Shown in pieces: positions 37,601-51,200 of a DNA stretch of 64,000 nucleotides (positions within the stretch are counted from its first letter, which is position 1; each line of letters opens with the position of its first letter). A model generated the notes under the pieces. The model did not search any database, was not told the origin of the DNA, and was given only the letters and a program-made list of their open reading frames with translations. The position numbers were made by a program, and so were the translations under genes. Location of the stretch: contig CAJNDS010002385.1 of assembly GCA_905221605.1 (NCBI GenBank), forward strand, positions 335,001 to 399,000. Direction: 5' to 3'. The DNA comes from Symbiodinium natans. Taxonomy: Eukaryota; Sar; Dinophyceae; Suessiales; Symbiodiniaceae.

Positions 37601-40600
37601 AGTTTAGGAGTTTAGGAGTTTAGGAGTTTAGGAGTTTGGGGTTTAGGGTTTAGGGTTTAGGGTTTAGGGTTTGGGGTTTAGGGTTTAGGGTTTAGGGTTT
37701 AGGGTTTAGGGTTTAGGGTTTAGGGTTTAGTTTGGGGCCTAAACCATGCTCCCTGTCTCTCTGTCGGCGAAACCGCCATGTACAAACTGCTTCCCACCGA
37801 GCCCTTAAAACCCCTTAATTAAGGAACATACCTTAAACTCACACAAAGGATGCCTCTACAGTTCACCCCTAAACCCCAAGCCCTAAGCCCTAAACCCTGA
37901 ACCCTTAACCCTAAACCCTGAACCCTGAACCCTAAACCCTAAACCCTAAACCCCTTCATTCAGGGGACTTGAGGGCTCCCTGGGTCTGGCTTGGCTGAGG
38001 ATTGGCCCGAACGCCGGGCATCCTCAAGGTTTAGGGTTTAGGGTTTAGGGTTTAGGGTTTAGGGTTTAGGGTTTAGGGTTGAGGGCTTAGGGTTTGCGAT
38101 TTACGGTTTAGGGTTCAGGGGTTCTAACACCCTAAGCCCCAACAGCCCAAAAGCCCCAATGTCCCCATACCTAGATTCGTTAGGTCTTTGGGAGATGTTA
38201 GATTTCTACGCATTTAACATCCTTAATTAAGCAGTATTCCTTAAAACATATAGGGATCCTTAGTATGATTTAAGGAATATTCCTTAATTAAGGGGTATTG
38301 GGCTCTTTGGGTCTAAGAGGAATTATGTTAATGGCGTGTGAACGAAATGAACGTATTCTCTGGTTTCGTTCTCAAGTTCGCGCATTTATTCATAGAATTC
38401 GTGCAGTCGTTTCACCCTTTTACAATTCCATTATTATTAAATCGCTTACTTGTTCTCTTCACTTTCTACACGTGCGGCATAATTACTATTATTTTTATAG
38501 GGCCGCACACTTCGTTCATTAAATTCAAGCATTTCGTGCACTTCACTTCTTTCGTTTGCAAATGCATTCATTTAATTCTCTACGTAATAATGGTATTAAA
38601 TTAGTATGTTAAAGGGGCACAGTATAAAGATTTAAAATTTTGTGCCCCCTATTTCGTTCATTTCATATTGAATTTCGTGCATCACATTCGTTCTTTACAA
38701 ATTCAATATTAAATTCTCTTGTTAAAGTAGCACATTAAGAGCCCAGTAAAAAGACCTCAATTTTGGGCTCTTTGCTGCTGTACGCAATAATAATGAAAGC
38801 GTGCATCACTTCGCTCTTTACCTTTCATATTTATTGCTCACTTAATGCTTCCTAAACCCTAAACCCTAAACCCTAAACCCTAAACCCTAAACCCTAAACC
38901 CTAAACCCTAAACCCTAAGAGGATCATATCTATAGGAATGTCTTCCGAGGGTTTTACGGGCCAGCCTGGGACCGCATAGCAGGCCTCGGGCCGGGGGTCT
39001 TTGGGTTTTAGGGTTTAGGGTTTAGGGTTTAGGGTTTAGGGTGAGACCGTCTTCTTAGTAGCTGAGTGAGCACACTTTGGGGTGATCGGTTTAGGGTGTA
39101 GGTTTCAAACACTTAAGTTAAGACTGAGAGCTTGGGGACTTAGGGCACGTAAAACGCTACACATCCTCAGAGCAAGCCGACGCATCTTGTCAGCCTCAGA
39201 TGCGAGATTTACTAAGGCCTAACACCTCAACCTCGAACCTCAGAGACCCCCAAGACCCAAACAACTCTACGGCAAGGCCTGAAAAAGAAGAGACGGTGGT
39301 ACAAAGCTACCCTAAGCCCGATCCTAAACCCTACGAAGCACTGCCATACACAGACCTTTTATCCCCAAAACCTGCCAGGAGCATTGTGCGACTGTTAGCA
39401 TCATGAGCCGGGAGCAGTTAACCGAACACTCCCCGGAAGCCCTCAAGCAGCCACGAAGAGGCTACAACCCCTTTAGGGTTCAGGGTTGAGGGTTTCGGGT
39501 TTAAGGCTGAGGGTTTAGGGTTCAGCATCGCAAGTAAACCTTACACCCCAAACCCTCAGGCCCCAAACACTAAACTCTTAACTCTAAGCCCTAACATAAA
39601 CCACCGAGACGCGAAAACCCATGAAAGACTAAGACCCTAACCCCCCCCCCCCCCCCCCCCAAACTTTAAACCTTAAACCTTTGACCTTAGACTCTAAATC
39701 CGAAACCCTAAACCCTCCTTAGCCGATCGTGAGAACTTCAGCGGCACTCGCCGGGCGCGAGAATCTTGCCCGCGTGAATCTAAGGGTAGTTGCAGGGTCC
39801 CTTACCTTTTCCTCATCTAGGGTTTAGGGTTTTAGGGTTGAGAGTTTGGGAAGCGATAAGTAGGGTTATAAGGACCCTAAAAGGGTTATAAGTATGGCTA
39901 CAGTACAAATATCCCTACTCGTAATTTTACATGGACCCCAAGGTACCTTTCTTCATAAAAGGGTTTCGAGTGTGGGGTTGAAGGTTGGGGCTGTAGGACT
40001 TACAAAGTGTGCATACGTTTTCAACAAATTGTATAAGATACCCGAAACCCTAAACCCTCATACCCTAAGCACCATAGGAAGGGCCCTTGTAACTACCCTA
40101 CGAGCGCGAGGGCGCCGGACGCTCGAGCAGGCCGCAATACCATTCAAGGGTTTAGGGTTTAGGACCCTAAACCCTCCCAAACCTTAAACCCTAAACCCTA
40201 AACCCGAAACCCTAAACCCTAAACCCCAAACCCTAAACCCTAAACCCTAAACCCTAAACCCTAAACCCTAAACCCTAAACCCTAAACCCTAAACCCTAAA
40301 CCTTTTGAGGGTATGGGGTTTCGAGCCGTTTATTTTCCTGCTCCGCCTGTCCGGCCCGACGCACATGCTCCGACTCTTTAGCTCAGCGCTTGGCTGGCCG
40401 AAAAGAAGGGCTTGAGGGTTTTGGATTCAAAGAGTTTAGGGTTTAGGGTTTAGGGTTTAGGGTTTAGGGTTTAGGGTTTAGGGTTTAGGGTTTAGGGTTT
40501 AGGGTTTAGGGTTTAGGGTTTAGGGTTTAGGGCCTTAGGGCCTTAGGGTTTAGAGTTTAGGGTTGAGGAGCCTTGAAGGCAGGGTACCCAAAAGCATCCA

Positions 40601-43408
40601 GAATTCAGAGACCTGCCCCAATTCCTAATGCTGTATTTGGCCCATAGCCATCATGCTGAACCCTAATCTGGCGCTTTCATTATTTTACACACTTGGGATG
40701 TTTAGGTGGTTAAATTAACAGCCCTAGACCTCAAGAACCCAAAACCCACCTTTTTTGGTAGGGTCTTAGCAGGTTTGGGTGTTCTTGAGGAAGACCCCAA
40801 ACTTATAGGGTTCTTCAGGGAGGGGGGGGGGGGTGCTTCCTAGGGAACCTTAGGGAACCTTAGGGAGCCTTAGGGAGTAGTGGGGAGTTTTCGGGAACCT
40901 TGGGTTACATACCCCCCTTGAACTCCCCTCCTGAAGAACCCGATTATAAACCTTGAAAGCAGGCCGCCTTCAACGCCACTCAGCGCCTCCTCTCCGGCGG
41001 CCTGATTTGCGCAGGCCCCGCTTCAGGGGGTTTCTATGGCCCCTAAGCCCTAAACCCTACACCCTAAACCCTAAACCCTAAACCCTAAACCCTAAACCCT
41101 AAACCCTAAACCCTAAACCCTAAACCCTAAACCCTAAACCCTAAACCCTAACCCTAAACCCTAAACCCTAAACCCCACCTAACACCTAAACCCTAAACCC
41201 TAACCTAAAACCTAAACTCTAAACCCTAACCTAAAACCCTAAAACCTAAACCCTAAACTTCAACCCCCCCAAAGCTCGCTCATGCAGCTGCACCTTGAAC
41301 TACTTTCATCGTAGGGTGTCGGGTGTACTGTGAGCAGAAAAAGACGAGCAGAAGACGGGACAGGCTTGGAGCGTGTAGCAGCAAAATCAGGAGACGAAAG
41401 AGGGTTGAGGGCTCGGCTTGACCCTAAACCCTGAAGTGTGTAGCCACGGCGTTTGGGGTTCAGGACTGCGTTGGGCAACGCTACACTCTAATTATCTCTA
41501 AGATGGACACCTCATTTCAAAAGCTAGGGTTTAGGGGCCCTTGTATTTCAGGGATCTGGCCATGATTTGGGTGGTTCTCTACATTAGAGTCCCTTTTGGG
41601 GGAACTTACTTCATGGGTGCCACAGTAAATAGGGACCCCAAGAGGGGGAACCCAACTAAAATAACTTCTCATTTCGAGACCAAAAACCCTAAACCCTCAA
41701 CCCTCAACCCTCAACCCTAAACCCTAAACCTTAAACGCAGGCCACGATCGCTCGGACGGCGGGCTGCTTGTCGCAGTGCCCCACGGCCGCAGAGTTCGAC
41801 GCGGGCTTGGGGTTTGGGGTTTAGGGCTTAGGGTTTAGGTTTTCGGGTTTAGGGTTCAGGGTTTCGGGTTTCGGGTTTAGGGTTTCGGGTTGCGGGTTTA
41901 GGGTTTCGGGGTTTTAGGGTCTCGGGTTTGTGGTTTCGGGTTAAAAATGGCAACAGCTTTTGGGAGGGGTTTTGCCGCGAGTCCCCTTAGTAATTCTGTT
42001 CTGACTCTGAACCCTGGACTCTAGACCCCAAAATAAACCCTAGACGCTAAACCCTAAACCCGATCCCCTCCTTTATTTATGATGGCTTTAGTGGCAGTAG
42101 AGTTGCAAACGTACAGGTTTCGCTGCACATTGCCAAAAAAGCACCCTTTCAGGAAATCAGGTTGCATGTGCAAATGCGCAAATCCCCGAAGCGAAGCCCT
42201 TTAGGCATCCCAAGCCCTAAACCCTGAACCCCAAACCCCCAACCCTAAACCCCAAAGCCTAGACCCTAGACCCTAAACCCTAAAGCCTAAACCCCATACT
42301 CTACACCTTGTCTTTGACTACAGACATGGCATAGCCAGCGCGGCAAGAGATAGCCACAACAACTTTGCACCCAAAAGCCTTTACAGCCAAAACCATCGAA
42401 ACCAACCCTAAACCCTAAACCCCTAACCCCTAACCCTAAACCCTAAACCCTAGACCCTAGACCCTAAACCCTAAACCCTAAACCCTAAACCCTAAACCCT
42501 AAACCCTAAACCGCGATACCTCGAATATGGAGTACTTGGAAGCCCTTGTGACTTAGTAAGGTTAGAAAGCTGGGTTATGGGGATTCTTTGAGGGCTTCTA
42601 GGGGATACTAAGTAGACTTACTAAGTCAAAAGATCTTCCAAGTACAGTTGTCCGAACCAACCCTGAAGTCATACGGAACTGCTCGACCCTAAACCCCAAA
42701 ACCCCCTGAACCCCGAATCCCTTAAACCCTCAAACCCCAAAACCCTAAACCGAATCCCTTAAACCCTTAAACCCCTAAACCCCCCAGCCCTCAAGCGTTG
42801 AGAAACAAGCTTCCCCTCGAAACTTCCCCGAAACCCTCCCGGACCTCAACCCTTGCGTAATAAGGAGAGCCTTTAAAAGGCCCCAAAACTTGGTTTGGCT
42901 CAGCGGTACGCCTAGACCCCTTTTTGGACTCTTGCGTGCCCTTGTAGTAGGGGCAACGCCCAAAAGGTGTATTTGCACTGATTGGGGTTTACTGTTGAGG
43001 TTTTGGGGGGTTCAGGGCTTAGGGCACGTGTTTGCTGGGCTACCTACGAAAACCTACTTGCAGGTTCATAGGTAGCTATAAGTAGGGTTATAAGCATGGT
43101 AACTTTACCTATAACCATCTTTGGTGTACTTGCAACCCTACTTACAACTACCCACGAACCTCCGCCTACACCCGAACCTGAAACCCTAAACCTTCTCGGA
43201 CCTTAAATAACCCCAAACCCGAAACCCCAAACCCTAAACCTAAGCTGTTTCGAGGCTGGAAATGGCCTTTGCGGGTCGCGTCGGCATCGAACTGAAGCTG
43301 GATGGCGACGGCGGGGCAACGTTTAGCGTGTAGGGTTAGGGTTTAGGGTTTGGGGTCGGGCTTCCTTCATTTTGGCTGCAACTTCAGAGATTTCGGAAAG
43401 TAGCCGGT

Positions 43409-43443
<35 letters not shown>

Positions 43444-45184
43444 GTGTCTGCCGAATTATTTAGTGACCTGAAAAGGGAACCCAATTTTGAGAACTACCCA
43501 AGTATACATGGACAGGACTAAAGTTTCGACCTACCAAGACCTGAACATGTTGCGGTGTCGCGACGTCGCGAACGTTTGGAGTTAACCTAGCCGGCGTAGC
43601 GGAGAAATTAATCCAATAGAACAAAACTATAGTATCATTTTGTACAGGTGGAGTCCTGGCGTGCTGGGAGTCTAAGGGGGATGGGGGCGTGGCCTTGCCA
43701 TGGTTGCCTGTGTGTGTGTGTGTTGATGCAAAAGGGGATGTGGTCTTGGCTTTGCCACGCTTGCCCATGTGTGCTGATGCCTCTGGGTCGCGGGTCGAAC
43801 TTTCGTCCTACTTGAATATACATGATATACATATATATATATATGTATGTACTAGAAAGTATGCGTGTGTGTATGTGTAGCCGTGTGCTTGTACGTGTAT
43901 ATGTGCGAATAGCAAGTTCTGCCGGTGTAGGCCCCACACAGAACTTTAGTAGTCGTTTCTTCAAGCTTTGTTCTTTTTGGGAGAGGGTCTTGTGGCCTCG
44001 GGCGTGGGATAGCCCAACAGCTCCTATGACCAAGAGTGGAAAGCCTATAGATCCCAAAAGTCTCAGCCCCAAACTCTGGTTGATTTGCAGTAGCTGTTTG
44101 AGTTCTTTGGGCCCTAATCCCTTAATAGCCCTACGTAACTCTAAGCCATAAACCCCTAAACCCTAAACTCTAAACCCTAAACCCTAAACCCCAAACCCCA
44201 AACCCCAAACCCCAAACCCCAAACCCCAAACCCCAAACCCGAAACCCTAAACCCTAAACCCTAAACCCTAAACCCTAAACCCTAAACCCTAAACCCTAAA
44301 CCCTAAACCCTAAACCCTAAACCCTAAACCCTAAACGGCAGGCCCCGGCTCAGTGCTGGAGAAGCTCTTTGGCGAAGCGCCGGGGCTCGTCTACGAGGCT
44401 CGAGTCCGGTGTCTTCGTAGGGGAGTTTGGTGTACGTTTAGGGTTTAGGGTTTAGGGTTTAGGGTTTAGGGTTTCGGGTTTCGGGTTTCGGGTTTAGGGC
44501 AACCCTAAAACCCTAAACCCTAAACACGAGGAGCGTGGGCTTTAGGGTTTGAGGGGCTTGAGGGGTTTGAGGGGTTTGGGAAGGCTAGGGATTCTGTCAC
44601 AGCCCCTGCTAGGCTAAACGCCAAAACCCCCAACAGCCCTGAGCCCTTCTAAGCCCTAAACCCTATATCCTACTCACCCTAAACCCGAAACCCTAAACCC
44701 TAAACCCTAAACACTAAACCCTAAACCCTAAACCCTACTTAACCCTTAACCCTTAACCCTTAACCATTAACCCTTAACCCTAAACCCTAAACCCTGAGCC
44801 CTATATTCTACAGCCCTCAAGCCCTCAACCTCTTGGCCCTGCGCCTTCTCTTGGAGCCACTGGGATGGCGTCAGGCTTGGTGGGCTAGCCCTAAACCCTA
44901 AACCCTAAACCCTAAACCCTAAACCCTAAACCCTAAACCCTAAACCCTAAACCCTAAACCCTAAACCCTAAACCCCAAACCCCAAACCCTAAACCCTAAA
45001 CCGTAAACCCCAAACCCTAAACCCCAAACCTTAAACCCCAAACCCTACTTATAGCTACCCACGAAACCTCCAAGAAAGACCCGAGGTCCGCAAGTCGGAC
45101 GTCGCCGCGGTGCAGCGCGTCTTCGAGGCCGAAGGCGCGAAGCCTGCGATTGGGGTTTAGGGCTTAGGGTTTAGGGTTTAGGGT

Positions 45185-45230
<46 letters not shown>

Positions 45231-48200
45231 GGTTTAGGGTTTAGGGTTTCGTGTTTCGGGTTTAGGGTTTCGGGCTTAGGGCATAGGGTTTAGGGTTTAT
45301 AGGGTTGAGGGTTTAGGGCTTACGGGATTTCGGGTCGGGGGCTTATTTGGCTTAGAGTTTATAGGGTTAACAGCTATCTTGTGTTTGAAAAAGGGTGTCG
45401 GGGTTCAGGAGTGTCGGCCTTTGAGGCTTTAGAGTTTGAAGTGTTTGTAGCTTTCGGTTTTGTTGCGGTTTTGTAGGGTTTGGGGGGCTCAGAGTTCATA
45501 CACAAAACACTAAACCCTGGTGACTTATGGCCCCGAGCTGTGCAAGCACTCCTCTAAACGACTAAGAGTGACCAAGACGACTAAACCCTAAACCCTAAAC
45601 CCTAAACGCTAAACGCTAAACCCTAAACCCTAAACCCTAAACCCTAAACCCCAAACCCCAAACCCCAAGACTAACCCTAAACTGGGCTTCGGGTTTAAAC
45701 CCTAAACCCTAAACCCTAAACCCCAAACCCCAAGACTAACCCTAAACTGGGCTTCGGGTTTGGGGTTTGGGGCTGAGGGCTTTGGGCTTTGGGCTTAGGG
45801 CTTAAGGGCTAAGGGTTTAGGGCTGTCTAAACCCTAAGCCCTAAGCCCTAAGCCCTAAACCCTAAACCCTAAGCCCTAAACCCTAAACCCTAAACCTTAA
45901 ACCCTAAACCTTAAACCCTAAAACCCTAAGGGACCCTAGCCCTAACCCCTAAACCCTAAACCCAGCCAAAGGTCAGGGTTTTAGGGTTCAGGGTTTAGGG
46001 TAGCAAAGTTGTTCATGATCCGATAGCGTAGTTGTCTGAATTAGGTTCCCTTTTTGTGTTCCGTATGAAGTACGGCACCCATCAAGTAAGGACCCCAAAA
46101 GGGACCCTCACAGGGGTTCCAGGAAAATGAAAGAGTCTGGCAAGGATTGGCTTCTTCTTGGCATATCATTAGACCCTAAGGAAAGAATGCACATAAATTT
46201 TGAATGCAGTTGAACAAGAAGAAGTGTACTACACGATGAAAAGAAACTCCCTGAGTACCAACAATGTTTTCGCCATCAAGCATCATTCAAAAGAAGATCG
46301 AGGTTATAGCTCCCACAAGATCGAAGTGAACAGGTGCGACAGCAGACAATGTCTCATGTAACCCTCGATCTACTGCAGCATTTCCAAGAGCTATTCCTGT
46401 AGAACCGCTTATAACAAGCATGAATAAAGTGTGAGAAGGCGACCGAATTCGTGGTGCATTTCAAAAAAGCAAGTTAAAGATGTTTGTGACAGTTGGTGAG
46501 GACATGAGACTGTGTCTGCTGTGAAATAACCTCCTGTATCACTCTCTAAGCCTGGGGTATACACATAATGCCCCCCTAAACAAGATTTCCAAGAGGAGAA
46601 ATAGATGACAAATATCGATAGTTGTTCAAAGGTTATTCGTTGTACAACCACAGAAAATATTCTGGAAATGACCCCAGCCTAAAACCTACACCCTAAGCCC
46701 TTCAAAACCCCTCAAACCTTAAACCCTCAACCCTAAACCCTAAGCCTGAAACCCTTAACCCTAAACCTGAAACCCTAAACCTTATAAACCCTAAACCCTA
46801 AAGCCTGAACCCCGCAAGTCCTCCAAGGCGTGGTGGCCAAGGAAATCGGCTCCACCCGTGCGGATCTGAAGGCAGCCCGGAGCCCAAACCATCACCGGTG
46901 CTCGCCAGGCTCTGGTTTTTAGGGGTTTGGGGTTTAAGGTTGGGTTTAGGGTTTAGGGTTAGGGTTTAGGGTTTAGGGTTTAGGGTTTAGGGTTTAGGGC
47001 TTAGGGCTTAGGGCTTAGGGCTTAGGGCTTAGGGCTTAGGGCTTAGGGCTTAGGGCTTAGGGCGTAGGGCAAAGGGCGTAGGGCGTAGGGCTCGTGGGTT
47101 TGGAGTGTGGGTGTTGGTCTACGTCGGAGAGGGAGTCCGGAATGTGCTGCTGCGAGCCTTGCGTTCCCTAAACCCTAGACCCTAAACCCTAAACCCTAAG
47201 CCTGAAACCCTAAACCCTAAACCTGAAACCCTAAACCCTAAACTCTAGACCCCAAACCCTAAACTCTAGACCCCAAACCCTAAGCTGGAGTCACTGGGCG
47301 TAGAACCCTAAATCCCAAACCCCAAACCCTAAACCTCCAAACCCTTGCGCCCCTTGGTCTCTTCGGTAAATCCCGGACGTTCCTCCTCGAATGTGTCGGT
47401 TTAGGGTTTAGGGTCGAGGTTTGAGGGGTTAAAGTTTAGGGTGGAGGTTCATGGGCAGCTAGAAGTAGGGTGATAGGTAACGTAGGGCTACAAGTAGAGC
47501 TACCATGCTTAAAACATTACTTGTAACAGCCGGTGAACCTCCGAAACCCTAAACCCTAAACCCGAAACCCTAAACCCCTGTAGCCCTAAACCCTAAGTCC
47601 CGCACCGAGGTCGTGCACGTGGGCAAAGAGTGCGTCTTGGATGCCGACGTGGCCTCCTTGCATTGCATCTGGGAGGCCACCCTCGGGGCTCTTGGCGGTT
47701 TTTAGAGGGGTTTTAGGGGTTTTGAGGGGGTTTGATGGGTTTTAAATGGGGTTTTTGAGGGGCTTTAGGGGGTTTTAAAGGGGTTTTTTGGGGCTTTAGA
47801 AGTTTTAGGGTGTTTTGAGGGGTTTTTAGGGGGTTGTTAAGGGGCTTTAGGGGGTTTGAGGGGTTTTGGGGGCTTTAGGGGTTTTAGGGGTTTTAGGGGT
47901 TTTAGGGGTTTTAGGGGTTTTATGGGTTTTAGGGGTTTAGGGTTTAGGGATTTAGGGCTAAGGGGTTAGGGGTTTTGGGGATGTAGATTTATTGGGGATA
48001 TGTTTGATCTCGGTCATGGGAATCCTACCCTGAGACCTCAAACCCTCAAAAGACTTAATCGCTGAAAACCCTGAGACTCTCAAAACCCTCAAACCCTCAA
48101 AACCCTGAACCCATAATACTTACACCCTTAACCCCTCAAAGGCCTCAAAACCCGCAAAGAGCTTAAACCTTCGAAATTCTTCAAAACCCTTAAGCCCTTA

Positions 48201-51200
48201 GAACCCTTAAACCTAAACCCGAACCCCTAAACGACCCTGTTGTGACCCTGTTGTGACCCTTGAGGTGATTCGAAGCTTTTATCGCTCAAATTTTGTGTTT
48301 CGCCTTGGTTCGACCGATTGTCAGCTTTCACATGATACTCACACCCGTGAAGAAGCAGCTTGCGATATGCGCCTTCAACTCAGGACAGAGAAAAGCTTAC
48401 GCGGCAATCCTCTGCCTCCCGAGCAGCTCGAGAAGCTGAAGACCAAGGAACAGCACTTGTTGGCTCGGCAGCGGGCAGAGCAACTCAGGAGGGAGGAGGA
48501 GCGACAGCGTGCGACTCAACAGGCCTCCCGTGTCAATCGACAGCGTGCAGAAGGTAGTTGGGGGGGTGCAGGTAGGGTTCAGGGCTCAGGGTTCAGGGTT
48601 GAGGGTTGGAGAACTCTACCCCTCAACCCCCCCGACAAGCTGGCTGGGCAAAAGCAGCCGGTTTGACTTGACTCCACTCCGGGCTCTGTGGCCGTATGCC
48701 GCTGGTTAAAGGGTTGGGGGGTGCTGGTGATAAACCCTAAACCCGAAACCCTAAACCCTAAACCCCAAGCCCTAAACTCTAAACCCTAAATTCTAAACCC
48801 TAAACCCTTTACGGGACGGGGTCCCAGTATAAATCACACCTCACCCCCAACCGCCCCCTGCTAAAACCCAGCGAAATCAAGGCCTAGGATGTATGGTTTA
48901 GGGTCTAGAGTGTAGGGTTTAGGGTTTAGTGTTTAGGGTTTAGTGCTTAGGGTTTACGTTTAGGGTTTTAGGGTTTAGGGTTTACGGGTTTCGGCTTTAG
49001 GGTTTAGGAAACAAAGAAATCGTTTGTTTACCCTGTACCTGCCTCTACATTCGTCGAAGAGATTGTTTCCTTCATGTTCCCTCTTATTATCCGGAAAGAT
49101 CGTCTGCTAACATGGGTTAATTCTTCTCAGTAGGGACCATCTTCTGTAACGCGGTTCCAAGAACCCACTCTTAACATCACAAAAGGCGAGCCCGAAGCCC
49201 CAAACCTAAGCCCTAAGCCCTAAACGCGACAACTCATTCTGCAACGGTAAACCCCAAACCTTGAACACTAAACCGTAAACCCTAAACCCCAAACCCCAAA
49301 CCCCAAAAACCCCAAATCCTAAGCCTAAAACCTAGCCCTGTGGCCCTCACGCCCTGGCGCCATGCAGCGCCTTCCTTGCGTTGCAGGCGACCTCCTTCCA
49401 GCTCGAACGCCAACAGTGCTCCATTCCTTGCGCCAGGTGCTTAGAGTCTTCCTTGGAGGTTCATGGGACTTAATAACCACTTACAACTGTACTTATAACC
49501 CTACTTATAATACCCCTAAAGGGCCTTATAGGGGTTATGCCAATTCTAAGTCGGGTTATAAGCCCAGTTATAAGTGGTTAGTAAGTACCATGAACCTCCA
49601 AGTAGGATTTAGGGTTTAGGGTAGGGCCGCCCTTCCCCCCCCCCCCCCCCCCCCGGCGCGCCCGACCCCTCCTGTGAGCGAGGATTCCTAGGGACGGTCA
49701 CAGGCTTCAGCCCTGTTGTAGAGAGTCCATCCCCAGTCCCAGATACCCTGAGTGAACCCCCGCCCGCCCCGGGTTTAGGGTTCAGGGTTTAGGGTTTAGG
49801 GTTGGCATATTCCGGCCAGCGCCAGCAGTCTGTGCATGCCTGCCACACCCTAAAACCCCTAACACCTATACCCGAAAACCTAAGCCCTAAACCCCACACC
49901 CTAAACCCCAAACACGAAACCGTAAGCCTTAAGCCCATCCGGTGACGGTCTCATGCGGCTTAGAGAGGCATCTTCAGCACTGGCATGGGTTCAGGGTTTA
50001 GGGTTTGGGGTTTGGGGTTTAGGGTTTGGGGTTTAGTGTTTGGGGTTTAGGGTTTGGGGTTTGGGGTTTAGGGTTGAGGGTTTATGGTGACAGACGGTGG
50101 GTGCACTTGGGGGGGGGGGGGGGGGGCGCAGATTGCGGTGATTTCTATGTTTTGGGTGTCAGGGAACCGCATAGAAGCTTTCGGGTTTAGGGTTTGGGGT
50201 TGAAGGGATTTCGGGTGTCAGGTTTGGGGGGATTGAGGGCGTTAAGCTTTAGGAGGGGAATGGTTGGGAGGGCCTTCAAGGTTTCCGGTTTCGGGTGTAG
50301 GGGGCCCGGATTGGACTGTTTGATGTTGGCCTAAATTTTAGGGTTCAGGGTTTAGGGCCCCTTAGCAGGAATCACGGACATAAATGCCTCGCCCCCCCCC
50401 CCCCCGGTTTAGGGTTTAGGGTTCAGGGTTTAGGGTTCAGGGTTTAGGGTTTAGGGTTTACCCCCCCCCCCCCCCCCCCCCCCCCCCCAACGATTTTCCT
50501 GCGGCACCCCAAGGTCGAGCAAGAGGAAGCAGGCTTCAAGAGCAGGCTGGTTTGGGGTTTAGGGTTTGAGGTTTGGTGTTTAGGGTTAGGGTTTAGGGTT
50601 TAGGGTTTAGGGTTTGGGGTTTGGGGTTTGGGGTTTGGGGTTTAGGGTTTGAGGTTTGGGGTTTAGGGTTCAGGGTTTAGGGTTTAGGGTTCAGTGGCCG
50701 GTCTGAAGGGGAAAGCAAGAATATGCTTGAGTTCAGGGGGCATTGGTGTCTCTGGGACCTTCCCGGCCCTAGTCTTGAGTTAAAGGGTTTAGGGTTTCGG
50801 GTTTAGGGTTTTGGGGTTTTGGGGGCTTTAGCATTCAGATGTTTAGCCTAAACCGGACTGGGCTTGGGCTTTTATTTTATGGTCGACCGGGTTGACTCAC
50901 AAGTTCTTTGGGGGGGTCACAGCACAATGCAGCGAACCGGTGCTTGAACACTCAGGGGTGCAGGGCAGTAAAGGGTGTAGGGTTTAGGGTTTGAGGGTAA
51001 CCTAAGCCCTAAACCCTAAACCCTTAAAACCCTCATCCTTAGACTCTGCAAACCCCTGCGCTCTAAACCTTAAACCCTGAAACTCTGGACTTCTTAAGCT
51101 GTACCCCCCCTACGCCCTCAAACCCCTAAATCCCTTAAACCCTTAGGCCCCTAACCACTAAACCCTAAACCCTAAACCCTGAACTCTACACAGTAAACCG

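Noticed and set aside
38298-38604. Two overlapping + frames in the AT-rich island
   Set aside because: Low-complexity Phe/Ile/His-rich translations of AT-rich DNA, without recognisable motifs.
49652-49772. Pro-rich open island (contains [17 protein letters not shown])
   Set aside because: Looks coding, but purL exons 17 and 18 on either side join without it and no other gene is linked; shows how often islands are open by chance.
49934-50184. Islands reading [15 protein letters not shown] and [11 protein letters not shown]
   Set aside because: Same reason: they fall between purL exons 17 and 18 and have no partner.
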